A stretch of 64,000 bases of DNA, taken from assembly GCF_033845285.1 (NCBI RefSeq), contig NZ_JAWXCX010000001.1, positions 1,441,495 through 1,505,494 on the forward strand, given 5' to 3'. The DNA is from Marinococcus sp. PL1-022. Lineage in GTDB: Bacteria; Bacillota; Bacilli; Bacillales; Marinococcaceae. The notes beneath the pieces are model-generated. The model searched no databases, was not told the origin of the DNA, and saw only the letters and a program-made list of their open reading frames with translations. The stretch's first letter is position 1. Each line of letters starts with the position of its first letter. This document shows, one piece after another, positions 32,888 to 40,450 of the stretch. Made by a program: the position numbers and the translations under genes.

Positions 32888-33706
32888 AATGAAGGATTGA
32901 ATTCTGATCTGGTTAGATTTGCTCTAGGTGTATCTTCTGAAAATAATAGGTATTATGAAGAAATAATCAATAATTCTAAAATAAGAAGAACTTCGAAAGA
33001 AGGATTTTATTTAAAGAATCTATCGATAGAACAGAAACTTCAATATGCTGAAATAATTTTTTATGATTGTTTACAGGAAATAGTAATTTCAATAGATTAT
33101 GCTAATCATGCATTAGAAACAAGTAACTTCGGCGTAGCTTTTTCTTTAGTAAGAAAACCATTTAGAGATTTATTAGCATGTATGGAATACTTAACTTTTG
33201 ATTGGCAAGGTTATATTGAAGGGATATTAGATAACGATATCGAAAGAATCGATGTTTCAATGAAAAATAATAAAGATAAAATAGAAAAAAATATGGTATT
33301 TTTAATGCAGGAAAATGAGTCCTTTTTCAAAGGGATGAAAGTTGAGGATTTGAAAGCAATAAATCTTCATAGGTATGGTCCTGATAAAGCTAAAAACACA
33401 CTTTCAACAGCTTTAAGTCAGTCTTTGCATTTAGTTACCAATAACCCAGCATACAAAACGCCTAAAAATAGACTGAATTTTATACCATTAGTTAGTAATC
33501 AAGTTTTTGAACAAAATTATTTAGTCATTTATTTAGGGTTTTTGCCTATGTTTTACGCATATTTAAATCGATTAGTAGCGTTCAATACGTTAATGACATT
33601 TAATCATAATAATGAAAGTACAGTGAGACAAGTTATAAAATATCCAAAAATAGAAAATAAATTTCTTGAATTTACCACAGAAATAGAAAATGCATTTTTA
33701 AAGTAG
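32885..33706 (+). CDS. AT-rich cargo gene 1, unknown function
   Basis: 273 residues, largely alpha-helical, Asn/Lys/Ile-rich, and about 30% GC against about 50% around it, so acquired. A central stretch (FGVAFSLVRKPFRDLLACMEYLTFD, about residues 85-110) recalls helical HEPN/DUF5677-like proteins, but this is weak. The TTG start at 32885 is chosen because GGAGGGGGGAG lies directly upstream and the same junction occurs before cargo 2. The frame stays open into the XtrA relic upstream. It is closed by a strong terminator at 33732. It could be a phage or defence accessory gene; there is no motif evidence for either. Confidence 0.65.
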   Translation: MNEGLNSDLVRFALGVSSENNRYYEEIINNSKIRRTSKEGFYLKNLSIEQKLQYAEIIFYDCLQEIVISIDYANHALETSNFGVAFSLVRKPFRDLLACMEYLTFDWQGYIEGILDNDIERIDVSMKNNKDKIEKNMVFLMQENESFFKGMKVEDLKAINLHRYGPDKAKNTLSTALSQSLHLVTNNPAYKTPKNRLNFIPLVSNQVFEQNYLVIYLGFLPMFYAYLNRLVAFNTLMTFNHNNESTVRQVIKYPKIENKFLEFTTEIENAFLK

Positions 33707-33731
33707 TAAAAATTCTACCACCCACTGGGGG

Positions 33732-33776
33732 ACACTGAGCCACAATATAATGCTGTGGTTCAGTGTGCACTTTTTT
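33732..33776 (+). terminator. Terminator of cassette 1
   Basis: A 13 bp stem, ACACTGAGCCACA/TGTGGTTCAGTGT, with six T. The surrounding 70 bp is related to the end of cassette 2 (36550-36620). Confidence 0.92.
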
Positions 33777-33817
33777 GTGTTTGGCCGTATATAGGATTTA
33801 TTTTCTCTCTTTGTATA

Positions 33818-33845
33818 TAAAAAATCCCTGCTCGAAAGCAGGGGA
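33818..33845 (-). terminator. Terminator of DUF4064 gene
   Basis: CCCTGC/GCAGGG stem with T-rich tail on the minus strand. Confidence 0.88.
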
Positions 33846-33852
33846 ATTATAT

Positions 33853-34194
33853 TTATGCGGTTGCTGTTTTGTCTTTGCGGGCTACGCCCATAATTCCTGC
33901 AATCAATAAAAGGATACCTGAAATAATAAAGAAAGCAGAGACACTGATAAAACCGCCTACAGCAGCTACAATCATTAGTATGCCGCCAAGCTTTGCTTTA
34001 TTTCGTACTAATACTGAGCCAACAATTCCTAATACCGAAAATAGTAAAGCACCGAAACCAAGCCCTGTAACACTACTTGTACCTGTTTCTGAAAATCCGG
34101 CGTCAATTGCCCCGAAAAGGAGGGCGAAAACACCAGCGAACAATCCTAAAATGCCCCCGATCAAACCTAAAACAAATTCGCCTGTTCTGTTCAT
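33853..34194 (-). CDS. DUF4064-type small membrane protein
   Basis: 113 residues with an N-terminal NRTGEFVLGLIGGILGLFAG and three or four Gly/Ile-rich membrane segments, ending ARKDKTATA. This is the DUF4064 pattern, function unknown. It follows the DUF4352 gene by 14 bp on the same strand, so the two form an operon lying between the two cassettes. The ribosome site is AAAGGGG. Confidence 0.75.
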   Translation of the reverse strand: MNRTGEFVLGLIGGILGLFAGVFALLFGAIDAGFSETGTSSVTGLGFGALLFSVLGIVGSVLVRNKAKLGGILMIVAAVGGFISVSAFFIISGILLLIAGIMGVARKDKTATA

Positions 34195-34208
34195 TTTATA
34201 ATACCCCT

Positions 34209-35099
34209 TTATTTCAATGTAATATGGGAAGAGTTAGTGCCGAAAATACCTTCAGTCACTTCTGCTTCCAGATGATCTTCTTCCGCTACTTCATCTGTTA
34301 CATCAAAGACCACTTGGCCCTCGATGGATGAGCCTGGATTGACTTCAGAAAAGAAAAAGTCTGCAGCTTGACTAGGATCCTCGGAAGAATTCGCATAAGT
34401 ACTGGCAGTAGCATCGGCTTCAAATGTTTTTCCATCCTGTTTTAAACGAACCTGCGAAGAATCGACCATTGCCGCTTCGCTTCCGTTATTGGTATAAACC
34501 ATGTCGAGAATAATGTACGTTCCTTCTGCTGTCTCAGAGAGGTATTCGTCACCAACTGTAGAAGCTGTTGAAACATTATTAATTTGAAAGGAAACTGCTC
34601 CGACTGTTACCTTTTCGCCTAATTCATCGGAAGATTCAGTTTCACCGGAATTTTCGGAGCTTTCTTCGCCCTCTGCTTCTGAAGAGTCGTCGCTGGAGTC
34701 CGGTTCTTCATTTGCTTCTTCGCTTTCACCACCAGCTTGTGCCTCTTCTTCTTCCTGCAACTCTTGCTCCCGTTCTTCTAATTCTTGCTCACGCTGATCT
34801 AATTCTTCAGCGCGTTGTTCTTGTTCCTCTGTTTCGCTAGTAGATTCTGTTTCCGCTTCTGCTTTTTCAGTAGTCTCTTCTTCTTGTGCCTGTTGATTAC
34901 TGGTAGCAGAGTTGTCTGAGACTAATGCGTACCCACCGAAGCCAATCGCGAACAATCCGACAAAAGCAATAACATAATGCTTGGTCCGGATTTTTTCAAA
35001 AAGTGCTCGTTTGGCAACTAGCCGCATAACCGCATGTACGGCCCAAACAGCAAGTACTAGAAATGACAAAATAAATAGAAGCAAAAAGAAATTTTCCAT
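34209..35099 (-). CDS. Membrane-anchored DUF4352 (telokin-like) protein with coiled linker
   Basis: 296 residues. Two membrane segments (about 4-25 and 43-60) are followed by an acidic Glu/Gln/Ser linker with coiled-coil repeats (EELDQREQELEEREQELQ, residues about 95-120). The C-terminal beta-sandwich (about 165-296) has GEKVTVGAVSFQINNV and IILDMVYTNNGSEAAMV, typical of DUF4352. It is probably exposed outside the membrane. First gene of a two-gene operon with the DUF4064 protein. Function unknown. Confidence 0.78.
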   Translation of the reverse strand: MENFFLLLFILSFLVLAVWAVHAVMRLVAKRALFEKIRTKHYVIAFVGLFAIGFGGYALVSDNSATSNQQAQEEETTEKAEAETESTSETEEQEQRAEELDQREQELEEREQELQEEEEAQAGGESEEANEEPDSSDDSSEAEGEESSENSGETESSDELGEKVTVGAVSFQINNVSTASTVGDEYLSETAEGTYIILDMVYTNNGSEAAMVDSSQVRLKQDGKTFEADATASTYANSSEDPSQAADFFFSEVNPGSSIEGQVVFDVTDEVAEEDHLEAEVTEGIFGTNSSHITLK

Positions 35100-35390
35100 G
35101 CTCTATTCCCCCTTTAAATATTTAATTACTTTTAACAGGGAGAACGTAGAACATACCGTAATCCCCTCAATTGGAATATCCCCCTTTATATGTAAATGAA
35201 TGAACCTTTTTCATTTTACCAACACATAGTCCTAGAAACAATTACGTGCAAAAATTTTTAATTTGTGATTTCCGTACTAAAGTAATAGGAAATATTGTAT
35301 TTATTTTGTTAGTTGGGGTTGCCGCATGGCTATAAGAAAGCCTTTTGTGTATAAGTGTAAAAATAATTCTAGCTTTAAGAAGTGGTGTGG

Positions 35391-35535
35391 GTGCAATGCG
35401 AACTAGGGACACGGGTGTTAAGTGAGAAGCGGGAAGCATGGGGGGACGTTTTAGAATATGCACAAAGGACCGGAGATTTACTACTATAAGTTTACCCCGG
35501 TCCGTTGGCATCGCTATAGCGATATTGGGAAATCT
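35391..35535 (+). pseudogene. Relic of a gene like that at 47342
   Basis: Reads LGTRVLSEKREAWGDV in one frame and then YYYKFTPVRWHRYSD in another. This parallels PGTRVFSEARQQWGVV and WYYVKFTPVRSGWHHESD of the intact protein at 47342-47551. It is broken by a frameshift with a stop between. It lies directly before the duplicated segment of cassette 2. Confidence 0.75.
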
Positions 35536-35575
35536 ATGAAAAGATTCGGAATGTACTTTTCGGAGTACTAATCGA

Positions 35576-35880
35576 CGTAATATTTACAGTACTTTTGGTA
35601 AGTATCGCAGGGTTAGGATGGAAAGTGATCGAGTAGACATGGAGCTAAAACAGAAACAAAGGGGCGGTACCATGAGCGAACGCATGGGAGAAATTCAATG
35701 GGATAAAGTCACAGAGCAACTAAATTTTGATATACTTAGGACAGAAGAACCAGTCGTACTGGTGGTGTCGGAGGAGGCGTGTTCGTTGCGCTCCATTGCC
35801 GGGAGCACGGAGAGACAAAGATTGTGACGCACCAGGGAAAGGTGAAGCGCGTGAAATGGTATGAGGGGGGAAGAGTTCTG
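35576..35880 (+). repeat. 305 bp duplicated 5' segment, copy 2
   Basis: Second copy of 32583-32887, same length, ending GGGGGGAAGAGTTCTG at the start region of an unrelated membrane protein gene. Confidence 0.9.
35672..35877 (+). pseudogene. XtrA/YqaO-like phage gene relic (copy 2)
   Basis: Begins at ATG 35672. The first frame reads WDKVTEQLNFDILRTEEPVVLVVSE and then goes out of frame. The +1 frame continues GGVFVALHCREHGETKIVTHQ and GKVKRVKWYEGG. A single frameshift near 35770 separates them. The break differs from that in copy 1. The 3' part remains in frame with the downstream cargo gene. Confidence 0.68.
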
Positions 35881-36552
35881 AATAGAGATGCATTTGTAGG
35901 ACTAGTGGTTTTTGTAATAACAATATTCTTATTAGTGTATTGGAGAGGTATTATTGAAGCCGTGGGTTTGGAAAGTGTAGACGGCGGGACATGGTTGCAA
36001 ACCTCTGGAACTATCATTGGTGCTTTTTTAGGTGCTTTGTTAGCTGGAATGATTTCATTGAAAAGCGTAGAAAAACAAATTGAATATAACAAAAAAAGAG
36101 AAGCTAAAAAAGAAAATCAGTATTTAGGCAATGTATCTTCACAATTAGGGTTTTATTTTTCGGAAGTTGTTAAACAGTTACGAGAAATTAAAGAAATCCA
36201 CGATGGACATCAGTTTGGAATAGCTTATTCAGAAATTAAGTTCAGATTTAATAGACTTAACGATTTAAACAGAACTATTGAAAAGATAGACCTTAGCGGT
36301 TTGACTGTCAATGAAAATCACTCCCTACAACATAGCAAATTAACTATCGTTTATAGACTTACTGATATTGAAGATTTATTACGGAGAATTGAAACACCTG
36401 ATGGTTTTTTATTAATACATCGATTACCGTCCGGAGAAAATAGTTATGAAGAAAATCATAATGGGATTATTATGCAGATTGGAATGAATATTAAAACAAT
36501 CAATGATACTAAAAAAATGATAGACGAAATAAATAAGAAATACTCAAAATAA
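35878..36552 (+). CDS. AT-rich cargo gene 2, two-TM membrane protein
   Basis: About 224 residues. Two membrane segments (about 6-22 and 45-62, the latter SGTIIGAFLGALLAGMISL) are followed by a Lys/Glu-rich cytoplasmic helical region without a known domain. It is AT-rich, as cargo 1 is. The start is uncertain: by comparison with cargo 1 it is the CTG at 35878, after GAGGGGGGAAGAG. A GTG at 35851 in the same frame would add part of the XtrA relic, and the frame stays open back to about 35740. Terminator at 36573. No function recognised. Confidence 0.6.
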   Translation: MNRDAFVGLVVFVITIFLLVYWRGIIEAVGLESVDGGTWLQTSGTIIGAFLGALLAGMISLKSVEKQIEYNKKREAKKENQYLGNVSSQLGFYFSEVVKQLREIKEIHDGHQFGIAYSEIKFRFNRLNDLNRTIEKIDLSGLTVNENHSLQHSKLTIVYRLTDIEDLLRRIETPDGFLLIHRLPSGENSYEENHNGIIMQIGMNIKTINDTKKMIDEINKKYSK

Positions 36553-36572
36553 AAGTTTTACCAGTCAACTGG

Positions 36573-36620
36573 AGGATACTGAAAGACAGCACAACGCTGT
36601 GGTTTGGTGTCCTCTTTTTT
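36573..36620 (+). terminator. Terminator of cassette 2
   Basis: GGATAC/GTGTCC outer stem and CAGC/GCTG inner stem, then CTCTTTTTT. Homologous to the terminator region of cassette 1 (shared GCTGTGGTT and flanks). Confidence 0.75.
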
Positions 36621-36817
36621 GTTAGGAGGCATGTATGGAACAGAAACCGCAGTAGAGGAAGAAGCAGCTTGGCGAGAGAGGTTAAAGAGTTGATAGGCGT
36701 ACACAAACTAACTTTTGCTTTTTGCATGACTTTTATCCCGAAAACTCATTAAGACGTTTGCTTTCCCCGTATAAAGAGGTAGAGAGGAATACATAAAAAA
36801 ATAAGGGATGATAAAAA

Positions 36818-36955
36818 ATGAATAAAGCACACTTGATTACGGAGAAAATGGCGCTGGAGGAAGAGTACGATAAAGGTGAGGTTCCGCATGATGAATATAT
36901 TGAGCGTGTGGAGGAGCTGCAGCAGCAACTGGAGCAGCCAAACTTTGTAAAATAA
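36818..36955 (+). CDS. Very small hypothetical protein
   Basis: 45 residues: NKAHLITEKMALEEEY, then a helix-rich acidic sequence ending LEQPNFVK. TAAGGGATG precedes the ATG. Its composition is protein-like and charged. The gene at 37011 follows 55 bp downstream. No family recognised. Confidence 0.55.
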   Translation: MNKAHLITEKMALEEEYDKGEVPHDEYIERVEELQQQLEQPNFVK

Positions 36956-37010
36956 ATGTAATGATGAAAAACTAGAATAGTATGGTAATGTGTAAGCAGA
37001 AGGTGATAAA

Positions 37011-37250
37011 ATGAGTAACTTTGCTTACATCAAACGCGGAAAAACCAATGAAATTCTCATCGGAGCGTACAAGGAAATGATTAATGCGTATTACGGAGAA
37101 GACATTTATTCGTTTGAAACCGAAGAGGAATTGTTTCACAGCATTCAAACGTACCGGCAAAAGGAATATATTATCACCCGTCTGAGCGAATTACCCATCA
37201 TTGATGTGCTGTGGAAAAAGACAGGAAGCGCCCGCTACGAAACCGAGTAG
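37011..37250 (+). CDS. Hypothetical small protein, paralogue of gene at 57401
   Basis: 79 residues. The second half, FETEEELFHSIQTYRQKEYIITRLSELPII, aligns with FNTEEELLKGIREFRENERIISVVSDLPVL of the protein at 57401-57625. The starts also match (MSNFAYI versus ISQFSYV). The ATG follows AAGGTGATAAA. The terminator stem begins inside the last codons. Function unknown. Confidence 0.68.
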   Translation: MSNFAYIKRGKTNEILIGAYKEMINAYYGEDIYSFETEEELFHSIQTYRQKEYIITRLSELPIIDVLWKKTGSARYETE

Positions 37251-37261
37251 CGGGTTTTTTT
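37231..37261 (+). terminator. Terminator overlapping end of gene at 37011
   Basis: CCCGCTAC/GTAGCGGG stem whose right arm contains the stop codon, followed by seven T. Confidence 0.92.
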
Positions 37262-37418
37262 GTGCTTAATTGGAGGCTGTATTGAACCAGGACTGGAAAA
37301 AATTCATCTTACATAACAGTTTTTGATCCCCCGAAACGAACCATCCAGACAATATACAACGTGGGGAAGACGAAAAATAACGCGATGTTTTTTTGAAATT
37401 TATAAAGAGGTGAAAAGT

Positions 37419-38264
37419 GTGAGCAAGCATCAGGAACTGCGGGCCATCATGAAGAAAATGAGCGGACAGGATCATATCATCACGGTGCCGCGTATCTTTA
37501 TCGAATTTTTGGACGGCGATTTGAACACGGCGCTCGTTTTAAATCAGCTCGTGTTTTACGCCGACAAAACGAAGCGCACCGACGGCTTCTTTTATAAAAG
37601 CTACGGCGAATGGGAGACAGAGACGGGATTAACCCGGCGCAAAATCAAGGGATCGATCGATAAGCTGATCAACAAAGAGCTGGTCGCCACCAAGCTGAAA
37701 AAGGCGAACGGGGCGCCGACGCTGCACTATGCGCTGGATTACGGCAAAATGCTTGCTTCCATTACGGCAAAATGTGCAAATCCATCTGAACAGCCTGTCA
37801 CTAACCCGGATTCGAACAAAGTGCCGGATTCCATAACAGATGATTTGCAGTTGAATTCAACAGATGAGTTAAACAGTAGTCCCCGCGCCATCGCAAGCGT
37901 TGTTCCGTTTTATGAGGAGAATTTTGACGGAACGATGACGGCCTATCACCGGGAGCGGCTGGGTGATTGGTGCGAGGTGCTTTCTCCGGAGATTGTGCTT
38001 CGGGCGTTGGAGATCACGATTCTACAGGGCGGCCGCAGACTGAAATACGCTGAGCAGATCCTGAATGATTGGCAGCGGTTCGGCTGTCGCACGCTTGATG
38101 ATGTAGAAAAATACGAAGAAACGAAAAAACAGCAGAAGGAGGCACGCCGACATGGAAGAAGCAGCCAAAGGCATGCAGGAGGTACTCGCCAGTCTCGAAA
38201 AGAAATCAGCGGAAATGAAAAGCAATCCACTCTCGGTAACGGATGGTACCGACCGGGAACCTGA
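37419..38264 (+). CDS. Phage-type replication protein with DnaD-like domain
   Basis: 281 residues. The N-terminal winged-helix region (about residues 15-110; TALVLNQLVFYADKT, GLTRRKIKGSIDKLI) is typical of phage replisome organisers. A DnaD/DnaB_2-like C-terminal domain (about 160-240; VVPFYEENF ... LKYAEQILNDWQRFG) recruits helicase loaders. The GTG at 37419 follows AAAGAGGTG. The last 38 residues overlap the next gene's start by 113 bp in another frame and are basic and atypical, so the ancestral stop may have been lost. It pairs with the DnaC-like gene as a phage replication module without other phage genes. Confidence 0.82.
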   Translation: MSKHQELRAIMKKMSGQDHIITVPRIFIEFLDGDLNTALVLNQLVFYADKTKRTDGFFYKSYGEWETETGLTRRKIKGSIDKLINKELVATKLKKANGAPTLHYALDYGKMLASITAKCANPSEQPVTNPDSNKVPDSITDDLQLNSTDELNSSPRAIASVVPFYEENFDGTMTAYHRERLGDWCEVLSPEIVLRALEITILQGGRRLKYAEQILNDWQRFGCRTLDDVEKYEETKKQQKEARRHGRSSQRHAGGTRQSRKEISGNEKQSTLGNGWYRPGT

Positions 38265-39024
38265 GTACCAGTGTCCGGTATGCAAAGATCAGACCGGCTG
38301 GCTGGAAAAGGTGGAGGGAGTCGAGAAATGGGTCATCTGTCCGTGTATTCGCGAGCGCCGGACGCAGCGGCTGCTCCAATTTAGTGAGATCACCGAAAGC
38401 TTCCGGAACGTTACCTTCGGGCAGTTTCAGACCGACAACGCAGATCCGCAGGTAGCGAGCATGAAAGAAGCCGCGCTCGCCTACTACAGCCATTACCAGG
38501 ATCTGCGGAAGCAGCGGGAGAACAGCATGCTGCTCATGGGTGTGCCGGGCTGCGGCAAAACGCATATTCTCACAGCGCTCAGCAACAACCTGATGCAGCG
38601 CAAAAAGCTCGAGGACGAGGGCGGACAGCAGCAGGGCGTATCCGTCCAGTATTTTCCTTACGTTGAAGGGTTCAACGACCTGCGGGACGACTTTAATCTG
38701 CTGGAGCGGAAAATGGAGCGCATGAAAAAGGCGGACGTGCTGTTTATCGATGATTTGTTCAAGCCGGTGAAGCAGTGGACAAAGGATGGGTATGAGCGGA
38801 TGCCGCGGGCAACCGCCTGGCAGATCGAGCAGATGTACGCCGTGATTAATCACCGGTATCTGAATCACCTGCCGATTCTCGTTTCCACGGAGCTGATCAT
38901 GGAAGAGCTCGTGGAGGTGGACGACGCGCTCGCGTCCCGGATCGTGCAGATGTGCAAATCCTTCCTGGTGACGATCACCGGGCCGAAGAATGACTTAAAC
39001 TACCGACTCAAAGGAGTGTATTAA
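38152..39024 (+). CDS. DnaC/DnaI-like helicase loader ATPase, phage type
   Basis: 290 residues. An N-terminal zinc finger (CPVCKDQTGW, then CPC, about residues 42-65) precedes an AAA+ domain with Walker A GVPGCGKTH (about 129) and Walker B VLFIDDLFKP (about 195). The ending resembles phage and DnaI loaders that bring the replicative helicase to the origin. AGGAGGCACGCCGAC lies before the ATG, inside the preceding gene. The overlap indicates coupled translation with the DnaD-like protein. Confidence 0.88.
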   Translation: MEEAAKGMQEVLASLEKKSAEMKSNPLSVTDGTDREPEYQCPVCKDQTGWLEKVEGVEKWVICPCIRERRTQRLLQFSEITESFRNVTFGQFQTDNADPQVASMKEAALAYYSHYQDLRKQRENSMLLMGVPGCGKTHILTALSNNLMQRKKLEDEGGQQQGVSVQYFPYVEGFNDLRDDFNLLERKMERMKKADVLFIDDLFKPVKQWTKDGYERMPRATAWQIEQMYAVINHRYLNHLPILVSTELIMEELVEVDDALASRIVQMCKSFLVTITGPKNDLNYRLKGVY

Positions 39025-39174
39025 ATGGTGCCAGCGTGCGCGATAGTGATGCAGGGGAGAAGGCTGAATGAAGTGGAAGAGCAGCTGCGAAAGGAGCGGG
39101 TGCAGCGGAATTTGGAGCGCTTCAAAGAAGCGGAACGGAAATTTGGCAGGCAGAAACTGGTGGCGGAAGGGTAA
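39025..39174 (+). CDS. Very small basic coiled protein after DnaC-like gene
   Basis: 49 residues. The ATG immediately follows the DnaC-like stop codon, with AAGGAGTG correctly placed. The product is a helix of alternating basic and acidic residues (RLNEVEEQLRKERVQRNLERFKEAERKF). Likely translated with the loader; function unknown. Confidence 0.6.
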   Translation: MVPACAIVMQGRRLNEVEEQLRKERVQRNLERFKEAERKFGRQKLVAEG

Positions 39175-39253
39175 AATTATAGTTAATAAAATAAAAATCG
39201 GGTTAAACCCTCCAAACATTAGGGGATAGATGAATACATAGCGGAGTGGTGTA

Positions 39254-39634
39254 ATGAAAAGAAGGATCAGGCTCATAGCGCTTTACGGCGGTACGTTTCT
39301 TATTATTAGTACGATTATGAGCTACATATTTAATGGAGATCTGGATACAATGCTTGTGGCCGGCCAGACCATCGGAGGCATAATTATTGGATTGTTTATA
39401 GCTCCGCACTTTCGGCAGGAGTCTGAGGAGAAGGCGCTGAGGCTGATACGAATCAACAGAATTATTACGAATACGTTGTATATCTTTCTGGTACTATTTT
39501 TAATTATGTTCAGCTTGAATTTTATCTCCGATTCTATTGATTGGAAGGCTGTGTCGTACTTTGCGATTCCTCTGGTTATAACTGTGGTAGTTAAGCTTAT
39601 TTATCGATGGCGTGTTAAGAAAGTGATGGGGTAG
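39254..39634 (+). CDS. Small four-TM membrane protein
   Basis: 126 residues with hydrophobic segments at about 8-24, 36-52, 75-92 and 98-115, and a conserved-looking loop APHFRQESEEKALRLIRINR. The ribosome site is GCGGAGTGG. No family recognised with confidence. Confidence 0.65.
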   Translation: MKRRIRLIALYGGTFLIISTIMSYIFNGDLDTMLVAGQTIGGIIIGLFIAPHFRQESEEKALRLIRINRIITNTLYIFLVLFLIMFSLNFISDSIDWKAVSYFAIPLVITVVVKLIYRWRVKKVMG

Positions 39635-39665
39635 GGGGAATTGCCGTAAATATGCTTGTAAATAC

Positions 39666-39705
39666 AGAACCCCTGCAGTCATTACGGCTACAGGGGTTCT
39701 TGTAT
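39666..39705. terminator. Bidirectional terminator
   Basis: AGAACCCCTG/CAGGGGTTCT stem with a 14-base loop; serves both convergent genes. Confidence 0.85.
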
Positions 39706-39724
39706 TCGCTCAAATTGCATTTAC

Positions 39725-40276
39725 TTAATCTGACAACTCAAGCTGATCCTCCTGCTCCGGCCCGTTCTCAATTTCAATATCGCTGTCCTCCGCAATATCC
39801 CCTAAAACCAGCGGCACTTCCGTATTTGGGGCAAATCCATCGAAGCCGCCGTACAGTGCTATGGTTAAACCAACCTTCAGATAACTACCCTCCGGGGCAG
39901 TGACTAAATAAGTATCTTTATCCCCCGAAGGTGCATGCATCCTGTAAACACGTTCATCATAGGGGTTAAAATTCTCATGGGGCGAATATTCATGAGTGAT
40001 CTCGCCCTCAACAACGATAGGAGCGCCTTCCTGCATATTGTCGTAATAGGGTTCAGACGCGTTTTTTAAATTCTCCTCATAATCACCTTCATCAGGCGGC
40101 TGGGCCACTGATTCCCCTGGAGGAGGAGTTTCTTCCGTATTATTATCGGGCTGTTCTTCTGAAGCTTCCTGCTCCATGCTTTCTTCCTCCGGGGAAGCAT
40201 TTTCTCCCATACTGCAGCCTGAGGAAAAAATACCGAAAGAAGCTCCCAGGGCGAGTAACATAGCTTTCTTCTGCAT
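39725..40276 (-). CDS. Acidic lipoprotein of unknown function
   Basis: 183 residues. The signal peptide MQKKAMLLALGASFG ends in the lipobox SSGC. An acidic Glu/Pro/Asn linker follows (about residues 25-65), then a beta-rich domain (about 75-165) with YLVTAPEGSYLKVGLTIALYGG. The ATG at 40276 follows GGAGGGA; an earlier ATG adds a leader without ribosome site. Probably displayed on the outer face of the membrane. No family recognised. Confidence 0.7.
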   Translation of the reverse strand: MQKKAMLLALGASFGIFSSGCSMGENASPEEESMEQEASEEQPDNNTEETPPPGESVAQPPDEGDYEENLKNASEPYYDNMQEGAPIVVEGEITHEYSPHENFNPYDERVYRMHAPSGDKDTYLVTAPEGSYLKVGLTIALYGGFDGFAPNTEVPLVLGDIAEDSDIEIENGPEQEDQLELSD

Positions 40277-40399
40277 CGAATCCCTCCAGCCTGTCCTAAA
40301 TATATATAAAAGCATTCTTTTCATTTATAATACTACTATTATTTATACTTTCATGCTTTTTATATAGATTCCTTCATTTAGATCAGCCGCTGCGAGGAC

Positions 40400-40429
40400 A
40401 AAAAAGCCCTAAGAAATCTCTTAGGACTT
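40400..40429 (-). terminator. Terminator of gene at 40451
   Basis: CCTAAGA/TCTTAGG stem (minus strand) with T tail. Confidence 0.88.
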
Positions 40430-40450
40430 GTACTTTCATATATTTGAGCA

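Noticed and set aside
36631-36693. 20-codon frame after cassette 2 (MYGTETAVEEE...)
   Set aside because: The GGAGG is only one base from the ATG and the peptide is too short to support.
37360-37420. Third possible copy of the XtrA-like relic just before the DnaD-like gene
   Set aside because: A few bases and GRRKIT resemble HGETKIVT, but there is no extended nucleotide match to the 305 bp segments.
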